The notes: generated from the letters alone by a model not told the origin. Positions 44,458-54,824 are shown, counted from the first letter of the stretch. The stretch: DNA of 64,000 nucleotides from Cupriavidus necator N-1 (GCF_000219215.1 NC_015727.1:496001-560000), one strand, 5' to 3'. Program-made: numbers and translations.

Positions 44458-45445
44458 ATGGCTATCGATGAAGTTGATTTCAATTTCACCCGCCGCTCCT
44501 TTCTGAAGGCGGGCGTTGCAGGCTCCGTGCTGCTCGGTACGGCCGGCGCAGGTATGGCACTCAGCGGCTGTGGGCGAAGCGAGCACACGCCAGCTCATGG
44601 CTATCGCTTTCTGTGCGATACCGACCTTGAGTTGCTGTCGGTCGTCATGCCAGTGATGCTGGCCGGCTTGCCGCTGGACGCGCAAACCGGAACTGCCGTT
44701 TTGCACCTGCTCGATGGGCTGCTGGTGCGTGCCGGCGCGCCAGCGCAGAGGGAACTGCGCAAGCTGTTTGATCTGCTCAGCTTTGGGCCGACACGCTGGC
44801 TGACGACCGGCGTATGGAGAGCGCCGGCCGATAGTCCTGGCTTCAAGATCGAAGTGGCGCCGATCTTTCCGGCGCTCTTCTCGGCCGCGGTTCGGCTGCA
44901 CGGTTCGGTGCTGGCGCAAGACATCGCGCAGCTGCCGAACATGCAGTGCATGGGGGTCATCCTGCGCGATGGAGTCCATGCGGAGGGCCAAGGCGGTGAG
45001 GGTCGAGTCGCTAACGATGGCGCCCCGCTGCTGGACTACACGCTGACCGACTCCTGTGGCACGGCGTGCGCCAAGGCTTGCTGCGCACCACCGAGGCACA
45101 GTTTGCCGCCGGTGCGACCCGCGTGCTGCCGGCACACCTGGACGGCAAATGGTACGCGTCCTGGGAACAGGCAAAGGCCAGCATTGAAGCGTTGCCCATG
45201 CAGAAATTTCGCGCTGCGCTGTTCACGGCCCATCTGATGGGCGGCTGCGCCATGGGCGAGGACCCAAAGCAATCCGTGGTGCGTAGCGATGGGCGGCATC
45301 ACGAACTCGCCAACCTCTCGGTCCTGGACGGATCGGTGTTCCCCACCAGCAGCGGGGCCAATCCGCAGTCTCCATCTACGGCATGACGGCCAAGAACGCC
45401 ACGGCACTCGCGCGCGCACTCGGCGGCAAGTTGGAGGCGGCCTAG
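44458..45445 (+). pseudogene. Deletion fusion of a gluconate-2-dehydrogenase-subunit-3-like gene with a GMC oxidoreductase, plus frameshifts
   Basis: The start encodes a Tat signal (FTRRSFLKAGVAGSVLLG) and the small-subunit domain (DTDLELLSVVMPVMLAGLPL, LRKLFDLLSFGPTRWLTTGV). At about residue 120 it passes straight into the C-terminal domain of a GMC flavoprotein (SPGFKIEVAPIFPALFSAAV, HGSVLAQDIAQLPNM). A frameshift near 45050 moves the reading frame to HGVRQGLLRTTEAQFAAGAT and HLMGGCAMGEDPKQS, and another near 45368 to SIYGMTAKNATALARALGG, ending at TAG 45443-45445. The FAD-binding N-terminal half of the GMC enzyme is missing. The intact pair would be a membrane or periplasmic alcohol dehydrogenase. 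Confidence 0.8.
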
Positions 45446-45573
45446 ATACACCTGAATACTGCCTTGAAGGGCCTGACAAGCCATGGGTTGTAAGCGTGGT
45501 GTTGACCTGGCACCGGGCTGTGCCGCATCAATAGCAAACCGAAAAGCGTGGAAGAACACGCGGAGGAGACATC

Positions 45574-46776
45574 GTGAAAACACCAAATAGTGCTGTGGCA
45601 TCGGCGATCCTGGCGGCTTGTGCACTCGTTGCCGTTCGCCCGGCACAGGCGGCGGTGGGCGCCCAAGCCAACTCGTTCTCGCCGGAGAACGCAGGGATGG
45701 CGGGCGCATCGATCGCGAATCCTGCGGACACGGTTGCCGCTGCCGATAACCCGGCGGGTATGTCGAAGGTGGGAAACCGCTATGACATCGGCATGATGCT
45801 CATCATCTCGGATGAGAAGAACACCTTCCTGTCGTCGCAGAACAAGCTGTCCGGTCTCAAGTTCTTTCCCAATCTGGCAGGCGGGTACAACCGTCAGATT
45901 GACGATCGCACCACCGTCGGCATTTCGATCTACGGGCAGGGCGCAGGTGCGCTGTACGACCAACCGATACTGCCGATCAACGGCCTGAGCCATGCCAAGG
46001 CCCTGTTCATGGCCGAGCACTTTACGCCGACAGTGACGCGCAAGCTGACCGACACGCTGGCAGTCGGCGCGTCGCTCGACATGGTGTTGGCGGGTCTTTA
46101 CACGAAGGGCCTGGTGGCACCTAATGGACAGCCGATCGCACCGGATCTTTCCACGGGCATCGTTGCGCTACCCAACCACGGTCTGCGCTCGGCGTTCGGT
46201 GTCGGCGTCAAGGTTGGTGTTCTGTGGGATGTCTTGCCGACGACGGTTTCCGTTGGCGCAAGCTACTCGTCCAAGGTCTTGTTGAGCCGATTCTCCGGGT
46301 ACAACCAAGACGTTTTGGCTGGTAGCAATGGCCATATCGACTTGCCGGAAGAATATGGTGTCGGCATCAAATGGAAACCGATTCCCCAGCTCACGCTGGC
46401 GGCCGATTACCTGCGTGTCAATTGGGCGAACGCGCGCGCGTTCGGTGATCCGAATACATTCGGCTACCGCAACGTCCATGCCGGGCGCTTTGGGGTGGCG
46501 TACGACCTGAACTCGCAATGGACCGTGCGGACCGGCTTCCAGGTGGCGAGCAACTGGTCGAACTCCCAGAACACGCTGAACAACGTTCTGGGTCCGGTCA
46601 CACAGAACCGAGAGATCTCGGCGGGCTTCACTTACCACCTCGACAAAGTGCAGGACATCAGCTTTGCGATTGGCTACAGCCTGCCCAACAAGGTTCAAGG
46701 CACCGGGAACTCGACTGGAACCAACATCGATACCTCTATCAACTTCTGCACGGTTCAGTATTCGCATCGCATCTGA
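45574..46776 (+). CDS. OmpP1/FadL/TodX-family outer-membrane transporter
   Basis: 400 residues from GTG 45574 with GGAGGAG upstream. Signal peptide ending [10 protein letters not shown], then the FadL N-terminal hatch with [20 protein letters not shown] and [10 protein letters not shown]. Repeating amphipathic beta strands run to the C-terminus, ending CTVQYSHRI. FadL/TodX barrels admit hydrophobic substrates (fatty acids, toluene, terpenoids) by lateral diffusion. Its presence in sub-cluster B indicates a hydrophobic growth substrate. It is probably co-transcribed with the flanking genes. Confidence 0.9.
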   Translation: MKTPNSAVASAILAACALVAVRPAQAAVGAQANSFSPENAGMAGASIANPADTVAAADNPAGMSKVGNRYDIGMMLIISDEKNTFLSSQNKLSGLKFFPNLAGGYNRQIDDRTTVGISIYGQGAGALYDQPILPINGLSHAKALFMAEHFTPTVTRKLTDTLAVGASLDMVLAGLYTKGLVAPNGQPIAPDLSTGIVALPNHGLRSAFGVGVKVGVLWDVLPTTVSVGASYSSKVLLSRFSGYNQDVLAGSNGHIDLPEEYGVGIKWKPIPQLTLAADYLRVNWANARAFGDPNTFGYRNVHAGRFGVAYDLNSQWTVRTGFQVASNWSNSQNTLNNVLGPVTQNREISAGFTYHLDKVQDISFAIGYSLPNKVQGTGNSTGTNIDTSINFCTVQYSHRI

Positions 46777-46883
46777 TCGCGCGTGCTTGCGTTGGCCCAG
46801 GCAGTCACAACGACATGACCTGGGCCGGTTGCGAGTATCGATGTCAAATCAGCGGAGCAGCCTACGCGACCACAGGACACAGC

Positions 46884-47360
46884 ATGCTCAGACTCGACGT
46901 CAACGGCACCGCGCACACAATCGACTGTGAGGCCAGCACGCCTTTGCTGTGGGTATTGCGCGACCACCTGAACCTGACGGGCACCAAGTTCGGCTGCGGT
47001 GCAGGCCAGTGTGGTGCGTGCACCGTGCATCTCGATGGTGCGGCAGTGCGCTCCTGTGTACTGCCTGCCATTGCGGCTACCGGAAGGCAGGTACAAACCA
47101 TTGAGGGGTTGGCTTCCGGCAATCCGCACCCGTTGCAAGACGCCTGGATCGAACTACAGGTGTCGCAGTGCGGGTATTGCCAATCGGGCATGCTGATGGC
47201 TGCTGCGGCCTTGCTCGCAATCAACCCAACCCCCAATGATGCCGACATTGATGCCGCGATCACGAATCTGTGCCGTTGCGGTACGTACGGCCGTGTGCGA
47301 GAGGCGATCCGCCGCGTTGGCGCATGCTCTGCCAAGTGCGCGAAGGAACTGCCGGTATGA
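46884..47360 (+). CDS. Molybdenum hydroxylase small subunit, 2x[2Fe-2S] (IorA-like), operon 2
   Basis: 158 residues. Cluster ligands Cys38, Cys43, Cys46, Cys58 ([17 protein letters not shown]), then Cys96/Cys99 (QCGYCQSG) and Cys130/Cys132 (NLCRCGTY). It is homologous to the 22181-22639 subunit. Electron carrier for the large subunit, whose ATG overlaps its stop (ATGA). The start at ATG 46884 removes upstream sequence that only shadows the porin gene. A Cys pair near the C-terminus ([11 protein letters not shown]) is extra and of unknown role. Confidence 0.92.
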   Translation: MLRLDVNGTAHTIDCEASTPLLWVLRDHLNLTGTKFGCGAGQCGACTVHLDGAAVRSCVLPAIAATGRQVQTIEGLASGNPHPLQDAWIELQVSQCGYCQSGMLMAAAALLAINPTPNDADIDAAITNLCRCGTYGRVREAIRRVGACSAKCAKELPV

Positions 47361-49681
47361 GCACAGAAGACGCGCGCAGCGGGGCGAAGCGTGGCAAGAC
47401 GACGAGCCATAAGCGCCGCCGCTTTCTGCTCGGGGCCCTTGGCGTCACGGGGGCATTGATCGTTGGGTGGGGTGTGCTGCCGCCGCGTAGCCGCATCGGC
47501 CATGCGTCGATGTTCCCAGGTGTCGACGGTGAGATTGCGCTGAACGGATGGATCAAGATCGCGCCGGACGGGGCCGTGGTGATTGCGGTGCCGCGTGTCG
47601 AGATGGGGCAGGGCATCCATACCGCGTTCGCAATGCTGGTGGCCGAAGAACTGGATGTGCCGCTTGCCAATGTGCGCGTGCAAGCGGTGACCTCTGAGCG
47701 GATCTACGGCAACATTGCCGGGATCGCCGACAGCTCCTTGCCGATCCACCCGGACGATTGGCAGAAGCCGTGGGCACGTGCGGTGCACTGGCTGCTGTCC
47801 AAGACCGGGCGCGAGCTGGGGCTGATTGTTACTGGCGGCAGCAGCAGTGTTGCTGATGCATGGCTGCCCTTGCGTGAGGCGGCAGCCAGCGCGCGCGCTG
47901 CGCTGATCGAGGCGGCGGCAAGGCAATGGCGGGCTCAGGCGGCAAGCGTTTCGATCCACGAGGGCATGGTGATCGGACCGGCCCAGGAACGCGTGCCGAT
48001 TGGCGCCGTGGCAGCCAATGCCGCCGCAATCGGAGCACCTTCAGAAGTGCGCCTAAAGCCGGCATCGTCCTATCGGCTGATTGGCCGTCCGGCTCCGCGG
48101 ATCGACGCGCAAGCTAAGGCAGACGGCTCGGCCACTTTTGCATTGGACGTGCGTCCAGCCGGCTTGTGCTACGCGGCAGTGGCGCTGTGTCCCGTGCTTG
48201 GAGGCAGCGTCGGCACAATCAACGATGCGCCGGCACGTGCCATGCCTGGTGTGCTTGGCGTGGTGCCTTTTGATGGCGAGTGCGGCGGCTGTGCCGGCGT
48301 CGCCGTGATCGCGGAGCACTATTGGCAGGCACGAGAGGCGCTGGAGCGTCTCCAGGTGACGTGGATCGATGGGCCGTATTCGACTTTGAGCAGCGCCGAC
48401 ATCGATCACAAGCTTTCGGCGGAACTGCGCGGCGAGCGTGACGGCTTCACCTATCGCAAGCAGGGTGACGGCCTCGCGGCGCTGCCGTCGCCTGGCACTG
48501 GCATCGTGCTCGATGTCGAGTACCGGGTTCCATATCTCGCCCATGCACCGATGGAGCCGGTGAACTGCACGGCCCAGGTGCGAGGAGGCCGCGTTCACCT
48601 GTGGGCGCCGACGCAAACCGCAACGCTTGCCCGTATGGCAGCGGCGCGCGCAGCGGGCGTCGATGGCGATCAAGTCGATATCGATGTACCGTTGCTCGGT
48701 GGCGGTTTCGGGCGGCGGCTGGAATCCGATTTCGTGGCGCAGGCAGTCCGCATCGCAAAGCACACCGGCGAGCGTCCAGTCCAGGTGATCTGGTCGCGCG
48801 AGGACGATATCCGGCACGATTTCTACCGACCCGCCGCGGCTGCGCGGCTGCGCGCTCGCGTGACGGGCCGCGATGTGGACGCGATCGCTTCCCGCAGTGT
48901 CGGGCAGTCGATTCTTGACCAGGAACTTCGGCGCATCCTCGGCACGCCTGGCGTGGGGATTGACCGCTATACGACCGAGGGCTTGTTCGACATGCCCTAT
49001 GCCATCCCGCATCAGCATATCGCGCACGTCAACGTCGACCTGCCTGTGCCGGTCGGCTTTTGGCGCAGCGTTGGTCACTCGTATAACGCCTTCTTCCTCG
49101 AGTGCTTTCTTGATGAGGTTGCAGTTGCAGCAGGGCGCGACCCGATCGATCTGCGCCGCTCACTGTTGTACCGGCATCCGCGCAATCTGTGCGTGCTGGA
49201 TACGGTGACTCGCGCGGCCGGCCTTGGCGCGCCAGGCCGGATCCCGCCGACGGATGGCAAGCGTGCGTTGGGCGTGGCATTGCATGCGTCGTTCGGCTCG
49301 ATTGCCGCGCTGATCACGGATGTGTCGCTCAATAACGGCCGTTTGAAGCTGAACCGGATTGTGTGCGCCGTTGATTGCGGCACGGTAGTCAATCCGCAGA
49401 TCGTGCGGCAGCAGGTGGACAGCGGCATCGCTTTCGGACTCAGCGCGGCGCTGTACGGAAAGATCACTTTTGAGCACGGCCGGGTGAGGAAAGCGAACTT
49501 CAACGACTATCCGCTCCTGCGCATGAGCGACATGCCGCCGGTTGAGACCCATATCGTCGAAAGCGCTGACCCTCCGACCGGCATTGGCGAAGTCGCGGTG
49601 CCGCCGGTCGCCCCCTCGGTTGCCAATGCTCTGTTCCGGATCACCGGGAAACCGTGTCGCAGCCTGCCACTGGAACTCTAA
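47357..49681 (+). CDS. Molybdenum hydroxylase large subunit (IorB-like), operon 2
   Basis: 774 residues. The N-terminal [20 protein letters not shown] is a Tat-like signal or anchor. The Mo-cofactor domains are canonical: [74 protein letters not shown], and the catalytic Glu in GIGEVAVPP. It oxidises an aldehyde or hydroxylates a ring carbon using water. This operon is inserted between the FadL transporter and the crotonase, which ties it to early substrate oxidation. It is the paralogue of 22642-24885 but with intact EMGQG. Confidence 0.92.
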   Translation: MSTEDARSGAKRGKTTSHKRRRFLLGALGVTGALIVGWGVLPPRSRIGHASMFPGVDGEIALNGWIKIAPDGAVVIAVPRVEMGQGIHTAFAMLVAEELDVPLANVRVQAVTSERIYGNIAGIADSSLPIHPDDWQKPWARAVHWLLSKTGRELGLIVTGGSSSVADAWLPLREAAASARAALIEAAARQWRAQAASVSIHEGMVIGPAQERVPIGAVAANAAAIGAPSEVRLKPASSYRLIGRPAPRIDAQAKADGSATFALDVRPAGLCYAAVALCPVLGGSVGTINDAPARAMPGVLGVVPFDGECGGCAGVAVIAEHYWQAREALERLQVTWIDGPYSTLSSADIDHKLSAELRGERDGFTYRKQGDGLAALPSPGTGIVLDVEYRVPYLAHAPMEPVNCTAQVRGGRVHLWAPTQTATLARMAAARAAGVDGDQVDIDVPLLGGGFGRRLESDFVAQAVRIAKHTGERPVQVIWSREDDIRHDFYRPAAAARLRARVTGRDVDAIASRSVGQSILDQELRRILGTPGVGIDRYTTEGLFDMPYAIPHQHIAHVNVDLPVPVGFWRSVGHSYNAFFLECFLDEVAVAAGRDPIDLRRSLLYRHPRNLCVLDTVTRAAGLGAPGRIPPTDGKRALGVALHASFGSIAALITDVSLNNGRLKLNRIVCAVDCGTVVNPQIVRQQVDSGIAFGLSAALYGKITFEHGRVRKANFNDYPLLRMSDMPPVETHIVESADPPTGIGEVAVPPVAPSVANALFRITGKPCRSLPLEL

Positions 49682-49699
49682 CTACCGGGAAGTACTGCC

Positions 49700-50479
49700 A
49701 TGCCCCAACCTGCCCTGCTCGAGAAGCACGGTGACGTTGCAACCATCGTGTTGAACCGCCCTGAGCACGCCAATGCCATTGACCCCGATTCGACACGCGC
49801 GTTGATCCAGTGCATTGATGCGGTGGCCGCCGAGCCATCCGCGCGCGTTGTTGTGTTGCGGGCCACAGGGCGGATGTTCTGCGCGGGCGGCAGCATCGAT
49901 TTCTTTGCCAAAGGCGGTGCTGATTTTCCAGCCGTTCTCGACGAGTTGCTTGGTCCGCTGCACGCCGCTTTACACAAGCTGGCCACGCTGCCGGTGCCTG
50001 TCATCAGCGCCGTGAATGGGCCGGTGGTCGGCGGCGGCATCGGCTTGGCGCTGTGCGCGGACATCGCGCTTGCTGCTGAATCGATGAAGCTGCGCGGCGG
50101 CTACTCAGCCATCGGACTCACACCGGATGCATGCTCTTCATGGTTCCTCACCCGTCGCGTCGGGCCAATGCGGGCCAAGCAGATTTTCTTCACCAACGAC
50201 TCGCTCTCGGCCCAGCAATGCCTGGCCATGGGCATTGTGAGTGAGGTGGTGCCGGATGCCGAGCTCGCCGCGCGAACGACCGCGCTTGCCGAGGCACTGG
50301 CGCGCGGCGCCACAGGCGCGCTCGGGCGCATCAAGCAACTGGTGGACGGGGCGCACGAGCGGTCGCTGGAAGCACAACTCGACCTGGAGCATCGCCTGAT
50401 GGTCGAGTCTGCGGCCAGCGCCGAGGCTCGCGAAGGGATCGCCGCCTTTCTTTCCAAGCGAGTACCGCGGTTTTCATGA
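49700..50479 (+). CDS. Enoyl-CoA isomerase/hydratase (PaaG-like crotonase)
   Basis: 259 residues. RPEHANAIDPDSTRAL, ATGRMFCAGGSIDFF and VNGPVVGGGIGLALCAD are crotonase motifs. The active-site loop is GGYSAIGLTPDACSSWFLTR with Asp143 and no Glu of the hydratase type. This TPD pattern is shared with PaaG-type isomerases and 4-chlorobenzoyl-CoA dehalogenases, so double-bond isomerisation is likelier than hydration. It follows the Mo-hydroxylase by 18 bases and precedes the SDR. Confidence 0.88.
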   Translation: MPQPALLEKHGDVATIVLNRPEHANAIDPDSTRALIQCIDAVAAEPSARVVVLRATGRMFCAGGSIDFFAKGGADFPAVLDELLGPLHAALHKLATLPVPVISAVNGPVVGGGIGLALCADIALAAESMKLRGGYSAIGLTPDACSSWFLTRRVGPMRAKQIFFTNDSLSAQQCLAMGIVSEVVPDAELAARTTALAEALARGATGALGRIKQLVDGAHERSLEAQLDLEHRLMVESAASAEAREGIAAFLSKRVPRFS

Positions 50480-50539
50480 CTACACATGCCGCGCTAGCCG
50501 GTACCGGTCGCGGCGGATGAATTTCAGCAAGGAGCGATC

Positions 50540-51364
50540 ATGCAGATCAATCTCGATTTCAAGGGCCGTCACGCCTTCGTGTTTGGCGGCACCACGGGCA
50601 TCAACTTTGGCATTGCCCAGGCTTTCGCACGGCAGGGTGCCAGCGTGACGGTAGCCAGCCGCAAGCGCGAGAACGTTGAGGCCGCCAGCGAAGTGCTCGC
50701 CAAGTTCGGTGGCCCGGTGCATGGCGTCTGCGCCGACGTGCGTGACTTCGATGCGGTGGGGCAGGCATTCGCCGAATCCGTCGAACGCTTCGGCCCAGTC
50801 GATGTGCTGGTTTCCGGTGCCGCTGGCAACTTTCTGTGCGAAGCGAAGGACATGTCGTCGAATGGCTTTCGGGTAGTCGTCGATATCGACCTGGTCGGTA
50901 CCTTCCACGTGCTGCGACAAGCCTATGACCACCTGCGCAAGCCCGGTGCATCGGTGATTAACATCACAGCGCCGCAGTCCTTCGTGCCCATGCGCTATCA
51001 GGCGCACGCCAGCGCAGCCAAGGCGGGGGTTGATCAACTGACGCGCGTGCTCGCGCTGGAGTGGGGCGGTGACGGCATCCGCATCAACTCGATTTCGCCG
51101 GGGCCGATCGAGGACACAGAGGGCTTCCGCCGATTGATGGCACCGACAGAGCAGGACCGTGCAGCCGCACAGGCGCATGTGCCCATGCATCGGTTCGGCG
51201 CTGTGGACGACATTGCGAACCTCGCGCTTTTCCTGGGCTCGCCCTACGCGGGATACATCTCTGGCTCGCTCATTCCTTGTGATGGCGGTGGCGCGCTGGA
51301 AAGCGTGAAGACGGCGCTCGAACTGGCAGGCCGCTCGGCGTCGGCTGCCTCAAAGAGCGCCTGA
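50540..51364 (+). CDS. SDR of the 2,4-dienoyl-CoA reductase (DECR) type
   Basis: 274 residues. FGGTTGINFGIAQAFARQGA is the cofactor motif. GAAGNFLCEAKDMSSNGF and VVDIDLVGTF are DECR hallmarks, and the catalytic region is HASAAKAGVDQLTR without the YxxxK Tyr, as in peroxisomal DECR2. It reduces 2,4-dienoyl-CoA with NADPH, removing double bonds that block beta-oxidation. Together with the PaaG-like isomerase it would process unsaturated or ring-derived acyl-CoAs. Last gene of sub-cluster B; CAAGGAG precedes the ATG. Confidence 0.88.
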   Translation: MQINLDFKGRHAFVFGGTTGINFGIAQAFARQGASVTVASRKRENVEAASEVLAKFGGPVHGVCADVRDFDAVGQAFAESVERFGPVDVLVSGAAGNFLCEAKDMSSNGFRVVVDIDLVGTFHVLRQAYDHLRKPGASVINITAPQSFVPMRYQAHASAAKAGVDQLTRVLALEWGGDGIRINSISPGPIEDTEGFRRLMAPTEQDRAAAQAHVPMHRFGAVDDIANLALFLGSPYAGYISGSLIPCDGGGALESVKTALELAGRSASAASKSA

Positions 51365-51409
51365 AGAGCGCCGTAGGCCACGCGCCCTGTTGCATCGGCA
51401 AGCGCCAGA

Positions 51410-51640
51410 GGTGGAACGTGATTGGGAATGATGATGTCGAGCGGACTGACACCGCGCTTACACGACTCGCCTCGCTGCGAAACGAGATTCGCCGGGTCAG
51501 CCGGCGCGCGGGTTCGCCGCCTTGTAGCAAGCCCGCGACAGCGTGAAGGCGGCAGCTAATGGCTTCGCGGACAACTGGCATCGCGCTGTCCGATGGCATC
51601 ATGCCGTCGCGCCTGCCGACCTTGCTTGCAATGTCGTAGA
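51410..51640 (+). pseudogene. Fragment of a LysR-type regulator related to the one at 13.8-16.4 kb
   Basis: The stretch 51521-51636 aligns with the coding strand of the LysR gene around 16200-16080: QARDSVKAAANGF in one frame, then IALSDGIMPSRLPTLLA in another, against QARDSVKAAANGF and VALSDGITPSRLPALLA. Flanking bases resemble the RSTRLTRAG region but are full of shifts. It is a diverged relic, opposite in orientation to the 16-kb gene. No start, HTH or C-terminus survives. It lies between the cargo and the ISL3 transposase. Confidence 0.65.
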
Positions 51641-51729
51641 ACAAAGTAATTCTGGGTCTCCCGCACTTTGTGTGACGGCCGCGTTGGGGGCTTGATTTCT
51701 GGCCGATCTGGCCTACGTTGATCGTTACC

Positions 51730-53035
51730 ATGAGCCAAGTTCTCGGTGGGATCGATCGTATTCTCGCCCGTGTAGGTAAGCGCGTCGTCTCCAGTAACGC
51801 GCGAGGGGAGACCGTTACTGTCGAAGCCTGCAGTACGGTTCGCGCGGCACCGTGTCCTGCCTGCCATCGTTGGAGTAACCGACGCCACGGCAGCTATGTG
51901 CGCAGGCTGGAAGAACGTCCGATGCTCGACCAGCGGGTCGTTCTCGCCATTGAGGTGCGTCGCTTCAAGTGTGCAAATGCCGGCTGCCCGCGTCGTACGT
52001 TTGCCAAGAACATCCACGCCTTAGCCGGTCGGCATCAACGTCGTACGCAATCGCAGGCTCGGGCGTTGCACGCGCTGGGCCATGCCCTCGGTGGTGAGGC
52101 GGCTGCCCGGCTAGCTAACGTCCTGGGCTTGCGTACCAGTGCCGACACCGTGCTGCGGGAGTTGCGCAGAGCTCCTGAGCGCAAGCGCAGACCACGACCG
52201 CGGGTCGTCGGCATCGATGACTGGGCGATCGCGCGAGGTCACCAGTATGGAACGATCATCGTCGACCTGGAGCGACGTGAGCCGATCGCAGTGTTCGCCG
52301 GCAGGGAAGCAACTGCGGTGGCCGCGTGGATGCGTGCGCACCCATCGATCGAGATCGTCGCCAGGGACCGGGCCGGGGCCTACTCCGAGGCCGTCGACAT
52401 TGCGCTGCCGGCAGCCACGCAGGTCTCGGATCGCTGGCATCTACTGTGCAACTTGTGCGACAACGTCGAGAGACTGCTGTGCCACTCGGACCGCAACTGC
52501 GCCAAGCCGCGCAGCAAGTCGAGGTCCGTGGCGTGACCCTGGGCCGGCAGCGGGAGCTGAGCCGCAACTCACTGTGGTCATGGCAGCGTCTGACCGATCA
52601 GCGACGCGCCTCGTGGCTGGAGCTGTACGAGCGGGTGATGGCGCTACACGCCCAGGGCGGCACGATGAAAGGAATCGGGCAAGAGCTCTCAATCGACCAT
52701 CGAACCGTGCGCAACTTCATCACTGCGGGGGCATTCCCCGAGCGCGCACCCAGGGCGCGGGGTCCGACGCCTTTAGATCCTTATCTCAGCGATATCGAGG
52801 AACGAATCGCACAGGGCTGTCGCTTTCCTGAACTGATCTGGCGGGAAGTCAAGCAGCGAGGATACACGGGCAGTCGCGCCGCCGTTCGGAATTGCGTGAT
52901 TCGCCTCCTTTTTCCGCAGGGCAAGAAGCCTCTTTTCCAGGCATCCGTGCGCACGATGCCGTGCCCGTCGGCCCGGCGCGTGTTCGGATGGCTTATAGGA
53001 TGGAGGAAGCTCGCGGTCGCGGAGGAGCCCGCTCC
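51730..53035 (+). pseudogene. ISL3-family transposase, frameshifted and 3'-truncated
   Basis: The ATG at 51730 begins MSQVLGGIDRILARVG, followed by a zinc-binding part (CPACHRWSNRRHG, RRFKCANAGCPRRTF) and the DDE domain (VVGIDDWAIARGHQYGTIIV, ARDRAGAYSEAV, DRWHLLCNL), all ISL3 hallmarks. Near 52480 the frame shifts and continues as LGPQLRQAAQQVEVRG, WLELYERVMALHAQGGTMKG and FPELIWREVKQRGYTG. Similarity ends near 53035, before the usual C-terminus, where it abuts the TniA-like repeat region. Not expected to be active. Confidence 0.82.
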
Positions 53036-53271
53036 AGCGAAAGTGTGGATACCGCGCCCGTCTACTGATTCCGCCAAGCCGGTTGCTCCGCTCAATAGAT
53101 CGCCTCGGGCGCGGAAGCCAGCGGACTTGAACATGGCGGTGAGAATTGTCACGGATCGAGAACGGGCGATTGTGAGGATCTTACGTCCGCTGGGGATCCC
53201 CCGGCGTCAGAATTGTTGTCGTGTCACCTGATTTCGATTGACCCAGTCTGGGGGCGGTAGAGTCAGAGTGA

Positions 53272-53769
53272 ATGAGAGCCTATTCAGCAGAGAGAAAGGA
53301 AGCGCTGTTGCGTCGCATGATGCCCCCCGAGAACGCGTTGGTGTCGGCGTTGGCAAGGGAGACGGGAGTTGCGGAGCAGACGTTGTATGCTTGGCGTCGA
53401 CAGATGAAAGCGCAAGGAGTCCCGGTGCCGGGAGATGGAAAGAACCCCGAGGCGTGGTCCTCGGAGGACAAGTTTGCGGTGGTACTGGAAACCGCGCCGC
53501 TCAATGAAGCGGAATTGGCGGAGTATTGCCGCCGCAAGGGTCTTTACGCGGAGCAGATCGCTGCCTGGCGGGAGGCCTGTCGCTCGGCCAATGCCAACGC
53601 CGGTGAACAGGCGCGAGAACAACGACTTCAGTCCAAGGGTGACAAGAAGCGCATCCAGCAGCTTGAGAAGGAATTACAGCGAAAGGAGAAGGCGCTGGCG
53701 GAGGCGGCCGCATTGCTCATCCTGAGAAAAAAAGCCCAGGCGATTTGGGGAGAAAAAGAGGACGACTGA
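53272..53769 (+). CDS. IS3-family OrfA (copy 2)
   Basis: 165 residues, identical to OrfA of copy 1: N-terminal HTH (LARETGVAEQTLYAWRRQMK) and C-terminal coiled coil (KKRIQQLEKELQRKEKALAE). The slippery run of seven A lies at 53727-53733 and reads A AAA AAA in this frame, giving a -1 shift into orfB. Confidence 0.92.
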   Translation: MRAYSAERKEALLRRMMPPENALVSALARETGVAEQTLYAWRRQMKAQGVPVPGDGKNPEAWSSEDKFAVVLETAPLNEAELAEYCRRKGLYAEQIAAWREACRSANANAGEQAREQRLQSKGDKKRIQQLEKELQRKEKALAEAAALLILRKKAQAIWGEKEDD

Positions 53770-54824
53770 TCAACGTCCCAGATCGCCGATTGTGTATATC
53801 GTTGATTCGTGAGGCAGAACGCTCTGGCTGCCGACTGGCACAGGCTTGCGACGAGTTGGGTCTGAGCTTGCGCACCTTCCAGCGCTGGGTTCGAGAAGGC
53901 GACGAGGTGGTCGCAGATGCTCGCACCACCACTGTGCGGCCAGCGCCAGCCAACAAGCTAAGCAAGGCGGAACGCCAGCAGATTCTTGCGGTGGCCAACA
54001 GCGTGGAGTTTGCCAGTTTGCCGCCCAGCCAGATCGTACCGACGCTGGCGGACCGCGGCCAGTACGTGGCCTCGGAGTCGAGCTTCTATCGTGTCTTGCG
54101 TAGCGCGTCGCAGCAGCATCACCGCGGTCGTGCGCGCAAGCCCTCGGCGCGGGTGGTGACCAGCCATTGCGCCACCGGACCCAATCAGGTGTGGAGCTGG
54201 GACATTACCTGGATGCCGGCAGCAATCAAGGGCCAGTATTACTACTGGTACATGATGCTGGACGTGTTCAGCCGCAAGATCGTCGGTCATGAAGTGCATC
54301 GGGCGGAGTCGGCGGAGTTGGCGGCGTTGCTCATGCGGCGAGCCAGTTTGGCCGAAGGTCTGGCTGGACGTCCTCTGGTTCTGCACTCGGATAACGGCAG
54401 TCCAATGAAGGGCGCGACGATGCTCGCCACCCTGGAAAACCTGGGGGTGGTCGCTTCGTTCAGCCGGCCGCGCGTGAGCAATGACAACCCCTACGCCGAG
54501 TCGCTGTTCCGGACCTGCAAGTATCGGCCGGACTACCCGCGCCAAGCATTCGGCAGCGTGGACGAGGCGCGTGCATGGACGCAGCGATTTGTGCGTTGGT
54601 ACAACCACGAGCACAAGCATAGTGGGCTGAAATTCGTGACACCGGCGCAGCGCCACGGTGGCGTAGCCGCGGCGGTGCTGGCGCACCGTGAAGCAGTCTA
54701 TGCTGAGGCTAAGGCCAGAACGCCCAAGCGTTGGTCCGGGCCGACACGGAACTGGAGTTTGGCAGACGAAGTCTGGCTCAATCCGGAACGGATTGAGCCA
54801 GCAGAACTAAAGCAGGTTGCGTGA
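53745..54824 (+). CDS. IS3-family transposase OrfB (copy 2)
   Basis: 359 codons with integrase-core DDE residues in WSWDITWMPA, LHSDNGSPMKGA and NDNPYAESLF. It differs from copy 1 at NHEHKH versus NHVHKH (GAG versus GTG). It overlaps orfA by 25 bases and is in the -1 frame, so the active enzyme is probably the OrfAB fusion. Confidence 0.93.
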   Translation: MGRKRGRLINVPDRRLCISLIREAERSGCRLAQACDELGLSLRTFQRWVREGDEVVADARTTTVRPAPANKLSKAERQQILAVANSVEFASLPPSQIVPTLADRGQYVASESSFYRVLRSASQQHHRGRARKPSARVVTSHCATGPNQVWSWDITWMPAAIKGQYYYWYMMLDVFSRKIVGHEVHRAESAELAALLMRRASLAEGLAGRPLVLHSDNGSPMKGATMLATLENLGVVASFSRPRVSNDNPYAESLFRTCKYRPDYPRQAFGSVDEARAWTQRFVRWYNHEHKHSGLKFVTPAQRHGGVAAAVLAHREAVYAEAKARTPKRWSGPTRNWSLADEVWLNPERIEPAELKQVA

